Below, one piece after another: positions 50,261 through 59,293 of a stretch of DNA of 64,000 nucleotides. The position numbers and the translations under genes were made by a program. Each line of letters starts with the position of its first letter. Positions within the stretch are counted from its first letter, which is position 1. This DNA is from Planctomyces sp. (GTDB lineage: Bacteria; Planctomycetota; Planctomycetia; Planctomycetales; Planctomycetaceae). The DNA lies in the NCBI GenBank assembly GCA_019636235.1, contig JAHBXW010000004.1, positions 62,001 through 126,000 on the forward strand, in the 5' to 3' direction. The notes below the pieces were generated by a model, which worked only from the letters and a program-made list of their open reading frames with translations, ran no database searches and was not told the origin of the DNA.

Positions 50261-50974
50261 CTACATCTCCGGCTCCTGCCGGACGCGCACCTGCAGCGAA
50301 CCCAGCAGCCGGGTGATGGCCTTCTCCTTGCGGCTGATCCAGGCGACGTTTTCCAGCACGATCGCGCGGGGCTCGTTGCTGGGGTGCAGAATCAGCCGGC
50401 CGGCGCCGAGCAGCAGGTATTCGAAGACGTCCTTGATCTCTTTGTCGATTTTCAGCTGCGGCGCCGAGTAGCGCTTCATGTCGCTGAGGAATCCGTGGTG
50501 ATGCAGGAGTTCATTGCCGCGGACTTCCCAGTAGTCGAATCGGACGTTGATCAGCACGCCCAGGAAGATGATCAGCATGAAGGTCACGAACACGAAGTAG
50601 AACGTCGCGTTGGCCACAGGCCGGATCTTGGAGAGCTGCGCGTTCACCCAGGGCAGCGCGGTCGGGAAGTACACGACCAGCAGCGCGCCCCCCAGGACGA
50701 GCGCGACGATGATGGCGAACACGGTCAGCGACGTCGTGCGGGGAAAATCGAACGACAGCACAACCAGATTCAGGCCCAGCACAATCAGAAAGATGTTGCA
50801 CACGACGTGCGGCCCGCTGGCCGCGGCGCCGTGGTCCATGCTCATGTACACGCCGCAGACCGTGGCCCACAGGACGGTGGGCCACAGGAACACGATCTTG
50901 GGAAGCGAGATCAGGATCACCCGCTCGTCGGTCTTGTCGCCGGAAGCGGGCGGGGTCAGTGAGCCATTGGACAT
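50261..50974 (-). CDS. Membrane protein with a C-terminal PH-like region
   Basis: 237 residues. Three or four membrane segments (LPKIVFLWPTVLWATVCGVY, VVCNIFLIVLGLNLVVLSFD, TVFAIIVALVLGGALLVVYF, FYFVFVTFMLIIFLGVLINV) lead to a soluble end (RFDYWEVRGNELLHHHGFLS, GRLILHPSNEPRAIVLENVA) reminiscent of bacterial PH domains. I know no name for it. It is 144 bases upstream of the glnA stop on the same strand. Confidence 0.7.
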   Translation of the reverse strand: MSNGSLTPPASGDKTDERVILISLPKIVFLWPTVLWATVCGVYMSMDHGAAASGPHVVCNIFLIVLGLNLVVLSFDFPRTTSLTVFAIIVALVLGGALLVVYFPTALPWVNAQLSKIRPVANATFYFVFVTFMLIIFLGVLINVRFDYWEVRGNELLHHHGFLSDMKRYSAPQLKIDKEIKDVFEYLLLGAGRLILHPSNEPRAIVLENVAWISRKEKAITRLLGSLQVRVRQEPEM

Positions 50975-51118
50975 CGCTGCGGCATCCTGGAGGTCGAAGG
51001 CGCCCGGGCGCTTCGCAGCCGGACTCCGGCCGGACGCCCCGGGGCGGGGAAGTTATCTTGCGCCCGCGCCCGACAACGCAAGCGACCCGACGCTGGTTCA
51101 CGCGAATTCCGGCGTCCC

Positions 51119-52531
51119 TCAAACGTCGTAGTACAGCGCGAATTCCCAGGGATGCGGCCGCTCCCGGATCGCCTGCGCCTCGTGCGTCCGCTTGTACCAG
51201 ATCCACGTGTCGATGACGTCCTCGGTGAACACGTCCCCCCGCAGCAGGAACGCATGATCGTTCCGCAGGGCCTGCAGCGATTCCTCGAGGGACGTCGGAA
51301 CCTGCTGAAAGGCTTCCAGCTCGTCGGCCGCGAGATCGTAAATGTCCTTGTCCAACGGAGGCCCCGGGTCGCTGCGATGCTGGATGCCGTCCAGCGCCGC
51401 CATCAGCACGGCCGCCATCGCCAGGTACGGATTGCAGGCGGAGTCCGGGCAGCGGAACTCGAACCGCCGGGTCGACGGGCTGGACGTGTTCACCGGAATG
51501 CGGATCGCCGCCGAGCGGTTCCGGAAGCTGTACGTCAGATTGACCGGCGCCTCGTACCCGGGGATCAGCCGCTTGTAGCTGTTGGTCGTCGGGCAGCAGA
51601 ACGCGAACAGCGCGGGAGCGTGCCGCAGGATGCCGCCGATGGCGTGCATCGCCATGTCGGTCAGCCCGCCGTAGCCGTTGCCGGCGAACAGGTTCTCGCC
51701 GTTCTTCCACAGCGAAAAGTGCATGTGCATCCCCGAGCCGTTGTCGTTCCAGATCGGCTTGGGCATGAAGGTCGCCGTCTTCCCCCGGCGGGCGGCCACG
51801 TTCTTGACGATGTACTTGTAGCGCAAAAGGTGATCGGCGGTCTGCAGCAGGGGGCCGTAGCGCATGTCGATTTCGCACTGCCCGCCCGTGGCGACCTCAT
51901 GGTGCTGGGCCTCGACCTCGACGCCGCAGTCCTGGAGCCGCAGCATGACCTCGGTGCGGAGATCCTGCAGGGTGTCGGCGGGGGGCATCGGGAAATAGCC
52001 CTCGCGGCGGCGGACGCGATAGCCCGCATTCTCCGCAGCCGCCGAACTGCCCCGGTTCCACTCCCCTTCGATGCTGTCCAGGTGGTAGTAGCCTTCATGC
52101 TCGTTCTGGTCGAACCGGGCATGATCGAAGACGAAGAACTCCGCCTCGACTCCGAACTGGGCCGTGTCGCCGAAGCCCGTCGACCGCATATACACTTCCG
52201 CCTTGCGGGCCACGTTCCGCGGATCCTTGGCGTAGGACTCCCGGGTGATCGGATCCTGAATGTTGCAGGTCATGGCCAGCGTGCCCTGCATGAACGGATC
52301 GACAAATGCCGTCTCCGGCTGCGGCACGACGAGCATGTCGCTCTCGTTGATCGCCTGCCAGCCGCGGAGCGAGGAGCCGTCGATCGAGAAGCCTTCGTCG
52401 AAGCTGCGTTCCGTGAGCGCCTTGACGGGGATCGTGAAATGCTTCTGCGTGCCGGGGAAGTCCATGAACCGCAGATCGACGGCACGGATTTCCTCGCGGC
52501 GGCAAAGCGCCAACACTTCTTTCGGCGTCAT
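51119..52531 (-). CDS. glnA: Glutamine synthetase type I
   Basis: 470 residues, the GSI length. GVEAEFFVFD, then TGGQCEIDMRYGPL, FMPKPIWNDNGSGMHMHFSL and RRFEFRCPDSACNPYLAMAA carry the metal and substrate residues. DKDIYDLAADE places Tyr398 at the usual adenylylation site (397 in E. coli), so GlnE-type control is possible. It makes glutamine from glutamate and ammonia in the cytoplasm. It diverges from the SGNH-like gene. Confidence 0.95.
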   Translation of the reverse strand: MTPKEVLALCRREEIRAVDLRFMDFPGTQKHFTIPVKALTERSFDEGFSIDGSSLRGWQAINESDMLVVPQPETAFVDPFMQGTLAMTCNIQDPITRESYAKDPRNVARKAEVYMRSTGFGDTAQFGVEAEFFVFDHARFDQNEHEGYYHLDSIEGEWNRGSSAAAENAGYRVRRREGYFPMPPADTLQDLRTEVMLRLQDCGVEVEAQHHEVATGGQCEIDMRYGPLLQTADHLLRYKYIVKNVAARRGKTATFMPKPIWNDNGSGMHMHFSLWKNGENLFAGNGYGGLTDMAMHAIGGILRHAPALFAFCCPTTNSYKRLIPGYEAPVNLTYSFRNRSAAIRIPVNTSSPSTRRFEFRCPDSACNPYLAMAAVLMAALDGIQHRSDPGPPLDKDIYDLAADELEAFQQVPTSLEESLQALRNDHAFLLRGDVFTEDVIDTWIWYKRTHEAQAIRERPHPWEFALYYDV

Positions 52532-52680
52532 GGAGTCGGTCCAATGTCCGGGCGGGCCGGAGTGTCCTGGCGGTGTGTCATCCGGTCGGGGACGCCGAGC
52601 GATGCGGTCGACCTGCTGGCTGGCGCATCTCGCGGCGGAATTCCGAGGCGGCCGCCTCGATGCGCATAGTCATCGCCACC

Positions 52681-53505
52681 ATGTCTAACGGACAACCGCC
52701 CGGACTGTCGACCTCGAACCCGCTCCCCGCGGCCCGGGTCGTCGTCCTCGGTGCCAGCAACGTCACCCTCGGCTTCCCCAGGATCGTCGCCAGCGTCCGC
52801 GGCCTCGTTCCCGGACCGGTCCAGCTCTTCGCGGCGCACGGACACGGCCGGTCTTATGGCCAGCCCAGCTCGATCCCCTTCCGCACCCTGCCGGGCATCC
52901 TGGACAGCGGGCTGTGGGACGCGCTGGACCGCCTGGCTGCGGAGGACGCCTCCCCGGCGCCGCTGTTCGCCCTCGTCACGGATATCGGCAACGACCTGGT
53001 TTACGGCAACTCCCCCGAACGGATCGGCGGCTGGATCGAGGAATGCCTGTCGCGGCTGCGGGCGCGGGGCGCGCGGATCACGATCGGCCGCATGCCCCTG
53101 GCGTCGCTGCAGCGCGTCGGCCGAGTACGGTTTCAATTGATGCGGACGGCGATCTTTCCGAACTCACGGCTGACGTGGGACGGGATGCGGGCGGATGCGG
53201 TCCGCCTTGATGAGCTTGTCAGCGAACTGGCGACGCGACATCAGATCGGCAGCATCGTGCCGCGGCCGGAATGGTACGGCATCGACCCGATTCACATTCG
53301 TCGCAAGCTGCGCAGCGCCGCGTGGCGCGACATGCTTCAGCCGTGGGGACTGGCGGGGGAATCGGACGCCGCGGCCCCGGGACTGGCGGCGAGCTGGCGG
53401 TACTGGCGATTGCGGCCCGCGGAACGGAGCGTCTTCGGACGCGTCCGCGCGGCGGCGCAGCCGGGATGGCGCTGGCCGGACGGATCCGCGATCTGGGTGT
53501 ACTGA
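52681..53505 (+). CDS. SGNH/GDSL-like hydrolase
   Basis: 274 residues from ATG 52681 (an ATG at 52660 is possible). VVVLGASNVTLGFPR carries the block-I Ser26, TDIGNDLVYGN the block-III G-x-N-D, and YGIDPIH the terminal D202-x-x-H205, so a complete SGNH triad can be proposed, though the Asp of GDS is Ala. No signal peptide. Substrate unknown; I would expect an esterase-like or non-catalytic planctomycete variant. Confidence 0.7.
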   Translation: MSNGQPPGLSTSNPLPAARVVVLGASNVTLGFPRIVASVRGLVPGPVQLFAAHGHGRSYGQPSSIPFRTLPGILDSGLWDALDRLAAEDASPAPLFALVTDIGNDLVYGNSPERIGGWIEECLSRLRARGARITIGRMPLASLQRVGRVRFQLMRTAIFPNSRLTWDGMRADAVRLDELVSELATRHQIGSIVPRPEWYGIDPIHIRRKLRSAAWRDMLQPWGLAGESDAAAPGLAASWRYWRLRPAERSVFGRVRAAAQPGWRWPDGSAIWVY

Positions 53506-53535
53506 CGGAGGGGCGATGCGCCGACGGCGGGGCCG

Positions 53536-53835
53536 TCAGGTTCGACTTTTCCAATAACCGGGCCGACGGCGGACATGTGCCACGGCCAGAATCTGCACGC
53601 CCGTTGCGGACTCGCGATACACGACGAGATAGGGAAATCGCTGCAGGACGAAACATCGAGTGTTCTGCAGGTACAGCGGCCAGCGCTCGGGCGCATTAGC
53701 GATGCGATCCACTGCTCGATCGAGTTCGTCAGCGAACGCGACCCCCAGCGAGTTGTCCTTGTCGCTGTACCATTCCCGGGCCTGAGTAGCTTCATGGACG
53801 GCGGCCGGGTGGATCTCAACGTTGGGAGACGTCAC
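53536..53835 (-). CDS. ParE/RelE-superfamily toxin
   Basis: 99 residues. EIHPAAVHEATQAREWYSDK and RWPLYLQNTRCFVLQRFPYL with VYRESATGVQILAVAHVRRR are the ParE/RelE fold. Its start overlaps the antitoxin's end by 20 bases, and the antitoxin is upstream in the transcription direction, as in type II modules. Whether it blocks gyrase (ParE) or cleaves mRNA (RelE) cannot be told. Confidence 0.9.
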   Translation of the reverse strand: MTSPNVEIHPAAVHEATQAREWYSDKDNSLGVAFADELDRAVDRIANAPERWPLYLQNTRCFVLQRFPYLVVYRESATGVQILAVAHVRRRPGYWKSRT

Positions 53836-54061
53836 CAGCGTCTCCGCGAATCAAACGCCGGGCCTCGGCCCAGCTGATCAGGGTCGCGGAACCGGAATCG
53901 ATATCCTGCAGCCTTCCCTGGATTTCCTGTTCCCAAGCCCCCACGACTTCGTCGTCCGGGAACTCATCGAGGCTTTCGATCAGCGAAGCAGCCAGCTTGC
54001 TGCGGTCCGCGGGCGAAAGCGTCAACGCATCCGTCAGCACGTCGTTGGCGTTCTGTGACAT
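53816..54061 (-). CDS. Addiction-module antitoxin
   Basis: 81 residues from ATG 54061 (start at 54118 would add 19 unlikely residues). VLTDALTLSPADRSKLAASL, LIESLDEFPDDEVVGAWEQE and SWAEARRLI match the putative addiction-module component family (a toxin-binding protein of about 75 residues). It is coupled to the ParE toxin. Confidence 0.88.
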   Translation of the reverse strand: MSQNANDVLTDALTLSPADRSKLAASLIESLDEFPDDEVVGAWEQEIQGRLQDIDSGSATLISWAEARRLIRGDAGDVSQR

Positions 54062-54195
54062 CTGCACATCCCCGAAGGCGAAACGGCCCCAATTCATTAC
54101 GACGCAACTGCACGGCATGCGTCAAGCGCAGCCGGCGAACTGGGCGCCGGCCGAACCTGTTCCGCCGGCGGCTCGCGCTCCATCGGCGCGTCACA

Positions 54196-55422
54196 TCACC
54201 GGCGCCGGTGCGCGCCGACCTCCGGGGCGTTCGGCTGCGCGTCCGGACCGAAATACCGCAGGCCGACCAGCGGCTCGGACCCGGTGTTTTCGAACGTCAC
54301 CCCCTCCGCGGCGGCCTTCGCCGTCACGAACACCTCGTCCTCGGTCATCTGGCCGAAGCGGATCATCGCCGGCGTCTGCAGCTTCAGCTTGCCCACCCGG
54401 CCCTCTCCCTGGACGGTGATCCAGCCGTACGCGCCGCCGTCCTGAATCGTGCACTTCACGCCGGGGTTGATCGTCAGCTCCTTCGCCGTGAACAGCTGCT
54501 CCCCCTTGATCCGGCCATAGACGATCCAGCGATCGACCCAGCCCTCCTTCTGCGAGCCCGAGGCGACGACCGGCTCGAGGTAGTGCGAATCCTTGAAGTT
54601 CGGATTCACGTTGCCATCCCAGTCCAGCGCGTCGACCAGGTACGTGTTGTCGTCGTGCTTGTCCTTCGGGAAGTCCTTCGTCAACAGAGACCGCGGCACG
54701 GCCCGCCCCTCCACCATCGACTGGTACATGCCGAACACGTCGCTGCCCCACTGCGGCTCGTACGTCAGCAGCGATCCCGGGGCGTGCAGCACGCACGGCG
54801 GAATCAGCCAGCCCGTTCCGGGCTTCAGGCGATAGGCCTTCGACAGGTCCAGAATGCCGTTGTCCCCCTGGTTCCACCGGTCGAGGCAGTCCACGACCTG
54901 CTGCTTGGTGGTGCCCGGCTCCAGGCCCATGAAGGTGTACGGGAAGTTGTTCCCTGTGGGATTGAGCTGCGGCGGGAAGTAGTACGATTCCGGCTTGCCT
55001 TCCTGCCCGACCAGCTTCGCCTGTTCGGCGTTCTGGTGCATGTGGTGCGGGATGGGTCCCATGTTGTCGAAGAACTTCGAGTACACCGGCCACTTCTTGT
55101 ACTTCGACCAGATGTGCTCGCCGATCGTTTCGGCGCCCAGCTCCGCGACGGCGTCCGCCAGCGTGAATCGTTCCTTGCCGGCGACGACGTAGCTCAGCCC
55201 TTCGTCAGGGGCGCGGTTCTCATTCGCGGCCGGCGTCGTCGAGGCGAACCAGCGCTCGTCGATGCCCCCGCGGTGCGTCCCCAGTGCGTAATAGTCGTCC
55301 GGATGCAGCTTCAGCCGTCGGCCCGGCTGCAGAAACGAGCGCGGCACCCAGGTCGGCGCCAGCCGGAAGATTCCATTGGTTTCGGACAGCGCGGCGGACG
55401 CGAGCGACTTGACGTTCGGCAT
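54196..55422 (-). CDS. Cupin-fold protein, class I mannose-6-phosphate isomerase-like
   Basis: 408 residues from ATG 55422. A first part ([20 protein letters not shown]) leads to [20 protein letters not shown], a likely His-rich metal site, and [17 protein letters not shown]; a second cupin barrel ([20 protein letters not shown]) closes the protein. The two-barrel layout fits the type I phosphomannose isomerase superfamily, but the catalytic residues cannot be matched with certainty. It is divergent from arsR. Confidence 0.65.
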   Translation of the reverse strand: MPNVKSLASAALSETNGIFRLAPTWVPRSFLQPGRRLKLHPDDYYALGTHRGGIDERWFASTTPAANENRAPDEGLSYVVAGKERFTLADAVAELGAETIGEHIWSKYKKWPVYSKFFDNMGPIPHHMHQNAEQAKLVGQEGKPESYYFPPQLNPTGNNFPYTFMGLEPGTTKQQVVDCLDRWNQGDNGILDLSKAYRLKPGTGWLIPPCVLHAPGSLLTYEPQWGSDVFGMYQSMVEGRAVPRSLLTKDFPKDKHDDNTYLVDALDWDGNVNPNFKDSHYLEPVVASGSQKEGWVDRWIVYGRIKGEQLFTAKELTINPGVKCTIQDGGAYGWITVQGEGRVGKLKLQTPAMIRFGQMTEDEVFVTAKAAAEGVTFENTGSEPLVGLRYFGPDAQPNAPEVGAHRRR

Positions 55423-55580
55423 GGGAGTGTGGAGTGAGGCGACGGAGGGTGGGCGTTCGGGACGGGGAACCAGCCCCGTCCGGAAAGGCATGTTGTCCGC
55501 CCGCAGCCCCGCGGTTGCAACCCTTCCAATCGCCCGTTCGCCCCGCGTCCGCGAGGGGCGGGTCGGTGCTGAGCCACGAG

Positions 55581-55627
55581 TTGACGCCAGCATCGCCGCC
55601 GAGTATCGTTCATCGTCGATTTACGAT
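55581..55627 (+). promoter_or_regulatory. arsR promoter and inverted-repeat operator
   Basis: TTGACG (55581-55586) and TATCGT (55604-55609) are 17 bases apart, a good sigma70 promoter. ATCGT (55612-55616) and ACGAT (55623-55627) form an inverted repeat around six bases just downstream, near the start site, where an ArsR dimer would block transcription. Confidence 0.5.
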
Positions 55628-55642
55628 TTTGGGGACGCAGCG

Positions 55643-55972
55643 ATGGCTGATTGCAACCCTTCCGCCGATTGCTGTGACACAGCCCCGGTCGCGCTGCCAG
55701 CCGACCCCGCCGCCGAGCGGCTCGCCGGACTGGCCTGGGCGCTCGCGCATCCCGCTCGCGTCCGGATCCTCAAGCTGCTGATCCGCCGCCAATCCTGCAT
55801 CTGCGGCGAAATCGTCCACGAACTGCCGCTCGCCCAGTCCACCGTCTCCCAACACCTGAAGATTCTCAAGAACGCTGGCCTGATCCAGGGCGAAGTCGAC
55901 GGGCCGAAAGTCTGTTACTGCATCCACCCGGCCGGACTGAACGAACTCAAAGGCCTCATCGACGGCCTGTGA
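55643..55972 (+). CDS. arsR: ArsR-family arsenic-responsive repressor
   Basis: 109 residues from ATG 55643. [40 protein letters not shown] and a wing form the ArsR fold. Several Cys sites could bind As(III): C4/C10/C11 at the N-terminus, C52/C54 in SCICGEIV (before helix 3) and C91/C93 in VCYCIHP. The order arsR-arsM-arsC and the inverted repeat upstream support arsenic sensing. It is divergent from the cupin gene. Confidence 0.92.
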   Translation: MADCNPSADCCDTAPVALPADPAAERLAGLAWALAHPARVRILKLLIRRQSCICGEIVHELPLAQSTVSQHLKILKNAGLIQGEVDGPKVCYCIHPAGLNELKGLIDGL

Positions 55973-56025
55973 CCGTCAGCGGCCCGATTCCAGTTTCCCG
56001 ACCTCGCCAACCACGGAGACATGAC

Positions 56026-56970
56026 ATGCGAGACGATCCGATCCTGACCGCCGTCCAGAATCAGTATGGCGCCGTCGCCCGCAGCCAGTTGTCCAACGAC
56101 TCCGCCGCCATTCGCGCCGTCGCGCAGGCGTTCGGTTACACCGCCGAGGAACTGGCCACGCAGCCGGCGGAAGCCAACATGGGGCTGTCCTGCGGCAATC
56201 CCGTGGCGCTGGCCGGACTCCGCGAGGGGGAGGTCGTCGTCGACCTCGGATGCGGCGGTGGCCTGGATGTGCTGTTGGCGGCGCGGAGTGTCGGTCCCCG
56301 GGGCCGCGCCATTGGAATTGACATGACGCCTGACATGCTCGACAGGGCCCGGGCGGGCGCGGCGCAGGTTGGCGCGGAGAATGTCGAGTTCCACCAGGCG
56401 CGAATCGATCAGCTGCCGCTCGCGGACGACTTGGTCGACTGCGTCATCAGCAACTGCGTGATCAATCTCGTTCCCGATAAGCCGGCCGCGTTCCGGGAGA
56501 TTCTGCGCGTCCTCAAGCCCGGCGGACGACTGGCGATCAGCGACATCGCGCTCCGCAAGCCGCTGCCCAAGGACGTCGCGGAGGATGTCCAGGCGTACGT
56601 GGGCTGCATCGCCGGCGCAATGCGGATCGAGGAATACGAACGGCTGCTGCGGGATGCGGGTTTTCAATCGGTCGTCGTGCAGGACACGGGATCGGACCTC
56701 AACGCGTACGCGCAGGCTGGCGCGACGGTCTGCTGCTCGTCGGGCGCGTGCTCGACGTCGGGGGCAGAGCCCGCGGGCGATTCGTCGCCCGTTCACGATG
56801 GACTTGCGAACGTCCTCAGCGGGCTGGACGTCAACGCCTACGCGGCCAGCGTCCGTGTGCATGGTCTCAAGCCGGGCGGTCCGTTGCCGGTGCTGAGCGC
56901 CGAGGAGGCGCTCACGGCGACTCCCGCGCCTGCTGCGGGCGGGTGTTGCGGCGGCCAGGCCTGCTGTTGA
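56026..56970 (+). CDS. arsM: Arsenite S-adenosylmethionine methyltransferase
   Basis: 314 residues, ATG 56026 with GGAG upstream. [20 protein letters not shown] is the SAM loop. Cys56 (GLSCGNPV), Cys144 (SNCVINL) and Cys194 (YVGCIAGA) match the three As(III)-binding cysteines of ArsM. C236, C237 and C242 follow, and the C-terminus CCGGQACC forms a Cys cluster, seen in many bacterial ArsM. It methylates arsenite, ultimately to volatile forms. It follows arsR by 53 bases. Confidence 0.95.
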   Translation: MRDDPILTAVQNQYGAVARSQLSNDSAAIRAVAQAFGYTAEELATQPAEANMGLSCGNPVALAGLREGEVVVDLGCGGGLDVLLAARSVGPRGRAIGIDMTPDMLDRARAGAAQVGAENVEFHQARIDQLPLADDLVDCVISNCVINLVPDKPAAFREILRVLKPGGRLAISDIALRKPLPKDVAEDVQAYVGCIAGAMRIEEYERLLRDAGFQSVVVQDTGSDLNAYAQAGATVCCSSGACSTSGAEPAGDSSPVHDGLANVLSGLDVNAYAASVRVHGLKPGGPLPVLSAEEALTATPAPAAGGCCGGQACC

Positions 56971-57058
56971 GTCTTGTCGCTCCCAGGCCGGACCGGCACA
57001 GCCAGGAACGCGCCCCGCATGACCCGGATCGCGAATCGATGAACAGGACGATGCACCG

Positions 57059-57508
57059 ATGAAGCCCAGCGTGTTGTTCCTGTGCACCGGCAATTCGTGT
57101 CGCAGCCAGATGGCGGAGGGCTGGGCGCGGCATTTGTGGGGGGACCGGATCGTGCCCTGTTCGGCGGGCATTGAGGCGCATGGGATGAACGCGAACGCCG
57201 TGCGCGTGATGCGGGAGGCGGGCGTCGATATCTCGGGGCAGACGTCCAAGCTGGTCAGCGCGCTGGCGGACGTGCCGCTGGACCTGGTGGTGACGGTCTG
57301 CGGGCATGCGGATGAGAATTGTCCCGCGTGGCTGGGTCCGACCCGGCGGACGCATGCGGGATTCGACGATCCGCCGAAGCTGGCCCGCACGGCGGCAAAT
57401 GAAGACGAGGCGCTGGGGCACTACCGCCGAGTCCGGGACGAGATCCGAGAATTTGTCGCCGCCCGCCTCCCCGAACTGCTGGGCCTGTCCACATCGGAAC
57501 GCGCCTGA
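57059..57508 (+). CDS. arsC: Arsenate reductase, low-molecular-weight phosphatase type
   Basis: 149 residues. LCTGNSCRSQMAEG is the CX5R phosphatase loop with Cys9 and Cys14, and VTVCGHADENCP holds Cys81 and Cys88; these match the thioredoxin-coupled ArsC of Staphylococcus aureus. It reduces arsenate to arsenite, the substrate of arsM. No arsenite pump follows. Confidence 0.95.
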   Translation: MKPSVLFLCTGNSCRSQMAEGWARHLWGDRIVPCSAGIEAHGMNANAVRVMREAGVDISGQTSKLVSALADVPLDLVVTVCGHADENCPAWLGPTRRTHAGFDDPPKLARTAANEDEALGHYRRVRDEIREFVAARLPELLGLSTSERA

Positions 57509-57651
57509 TTCCTGACGGACCCCTGATTCCCGCCGCCGTCTCCGGATAGGATGATTCGGCGGCTGCAGCACCAGCGAGAGGCGCTGCCGCAGGTTGTGGC
57601 GGCGGAGCCCGGAACCCCGCCCGGTCAGGGAACACTCGACAGGGGACTGCG

Positions 57652-59139
57652 ATGCGCGTGTGGAGCTCGATGTTCGGATTGGGCCTGCTGTGCCTGTTGA
57701 CGCTTGGACTGGCTGCAGGGCCGGCGTTCGCCGAGAACGCGGCAGGCGGAGAAGAGTCCTGGCAGTCGATCTACATTTCGGGCCAGCGCGTCGGATTCGC
57801 GCACGTGCAGATTCGCGACGTCGAACGCGAGGGCCGCTCGCTGACGGTCAGCGACACGCTGTCGCAGATGACGATTCGCCGGTTCGGGATCAGCCTGAAG
57901 ATGTCCGTGCAGCAGACGACGGAGGAGGACGCGGACGGCAATCTGCTGAGTTATCGCTTTTCGGTCATCAACCCGCCGCTCAGCAAGACGGAATCTCGCG
58001 GCGAGATCGTTGACGGCCAACTGCAGCTGACGACGCTGAACTCGGGCATCGAAAAGACGTCGACGGCCCCCTGGGACGCGGCCGTCAAATCGCCGGCATG
58101 GATCGAACGGGTGCTGGAGATCGAGCCGTTGGAGGCCGGTCAGAGCCGCACCTTCAAGATGTTCGATCCGCAGTTCACGAAAGTCGCGGAGATGACGCTG
58201 ACGCACCGCGGCGAGGAGGAGACGGAGCTGCTGGACGGTTCGCGGGCGCTGTTGGAGAAGATCGAGTCGCGGCATTCGCTGGTGCCGGGGCTGGTGCTGA
58301 CGTCGTACGTGGACTCGAAGGGGGAAACGCGGAAGAGCGTCACGAACCTGATGGACATGACGACGTTCACGGTCACGAAGGAGGAGGCGCTGAAGGAGAT
58401 CTCGCCCGGCGACCTGGACATCGGGATGGACACGGTGATCAAGACCGGACCGATCCCGAATGTGCACAAGGCGGAGCGGGGAGTGTACGTGGTGACGACG
58501 GACGGCCCCGCGGCGGGCATCCTGCCCGAGGGCGCGACGCAATCGGTGACGCAGACCGGCGATCGGTCGCTGGAACTGACGGTGCGCGCCATCCGCCCGG
58601 GCGACGCGGGCGAGGAGCCGGCCCCGGGGCCGGAATACCTGGCGGCGTCGCGGTTCTTGGACACGGACGATCCGGTCGTTCGAGAATTGGCGAACGAGGG
58701 CGCCGGGGCGGAGACGGATCCGGCGAAGCTGGCGGTCAAACTGGAAAAGTTCGTGCACGCCAAAGTGAAGGACAAGAACTTTTCGACGGCGCTGGCGACG
58801 GCGTCCGAGGTGGCGCGGGAGTTGTCAGGGGACTGCACCGAGCACGCGGTGTTGCTGGCGGCGGCGCTCAGGGTGCGCGACGTGCCATCCCGAGTGGTGA
58901 TCGGGTTCGTGTATGCGGATTCGATCGGCGGGTTCGGCGGGCACATGTGGACGGAGGCGTACATCAACGGGACGTGGGTTCCCTTGGATGCGACGCTGGG
59001 ACTGGGCGGGATCGGCGTGGGCCACATCAAGGTGACGGACGCGGACCTGGCGGAGAATTCGGCGGCCCCTGTCGGAGCGTTCGTGCCCATCATTCATCTG
59101 CTGGGGAAGACGCAGATCAAACCGGGCGTGGTGGAGTAG
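57652..59139 (+). CDS. Exported transglutaminase-like protein
   Basis: 495 residues. Signal peptide (LGLLCLLTLGLAAGPAFA). The N-terminal 350 residues are beta-rich with no named domain. The transglutaminase-like core has GDCTEHAVL (Cys395), GGHMWTEAY (His431) and PLDATLG (Asp446), an intact triad. Bacterial relatives are proteases or amidases of the periplasm. It is followed by a run of other exported proteins on the same strand. Confidence 0.9.
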   Translation: MRVWSSMFGLGLLCLLTLGLAAGPAFAENAAGGEESWQSIYISGQRVGFAHVQIRDVEREGRSLTVSDTLSQMTIRRFGISLKMSVQQTTEEDADGNLLSYRFSVINPPLSKTESRGEIVDGQLQLTTLNSGIEKTSTAPWDAAVKSPAWIERVLEIEPLEAGQSRTFKMFDPQFTKVAEMTLTHRGEEETELLDGSRALLEKIESRHSLVPGLVLTSYVDSKGETRKSVTNLMDMTTFTVTKEEALKEISPGDLDIGMDTVIKTGPIPNVHKAERGVYVVTTDGPAAGILPEGATQSVTQTGDRSLELTVRAIRPGDAGEEPAPGPEYLAASRFLDTDDPVVRELANEGAGAETDPAKLAVKLEKFVHAKVKDKNFSTALATASEVARELSGDCTEHAVLLAAALRVRDVPSRVVIGFVYADSIGGFGGHMWTEAYINGTWVPLDATLGLGGIGVGHIKVTDADLAENSAAPVGAFVPIIHLLGKTQIKPGVVE

Positions 59140-59293
59140 GAGGGCGTGCGTCGGATGCGCGGCGCCTCGCGCGGCGGCAGACGGGCTCGGATAAGTTGGG
59201 TTCCAGGAGTCGCCTGCGAACGACTGTCGCCCGGTGGAAACTCCGCCCAGCAAACTATAGACTGAATGTCTGCCCGCGTGTGGCTGAACGAAA

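Noticed and set aside
54055-55437. A 460-residue plus-strand open frame
   Set aside because: Antisense to the cupin gene, whose metal-site motifs are recognisable; the frame itself is Arg/Leu-rich noise.
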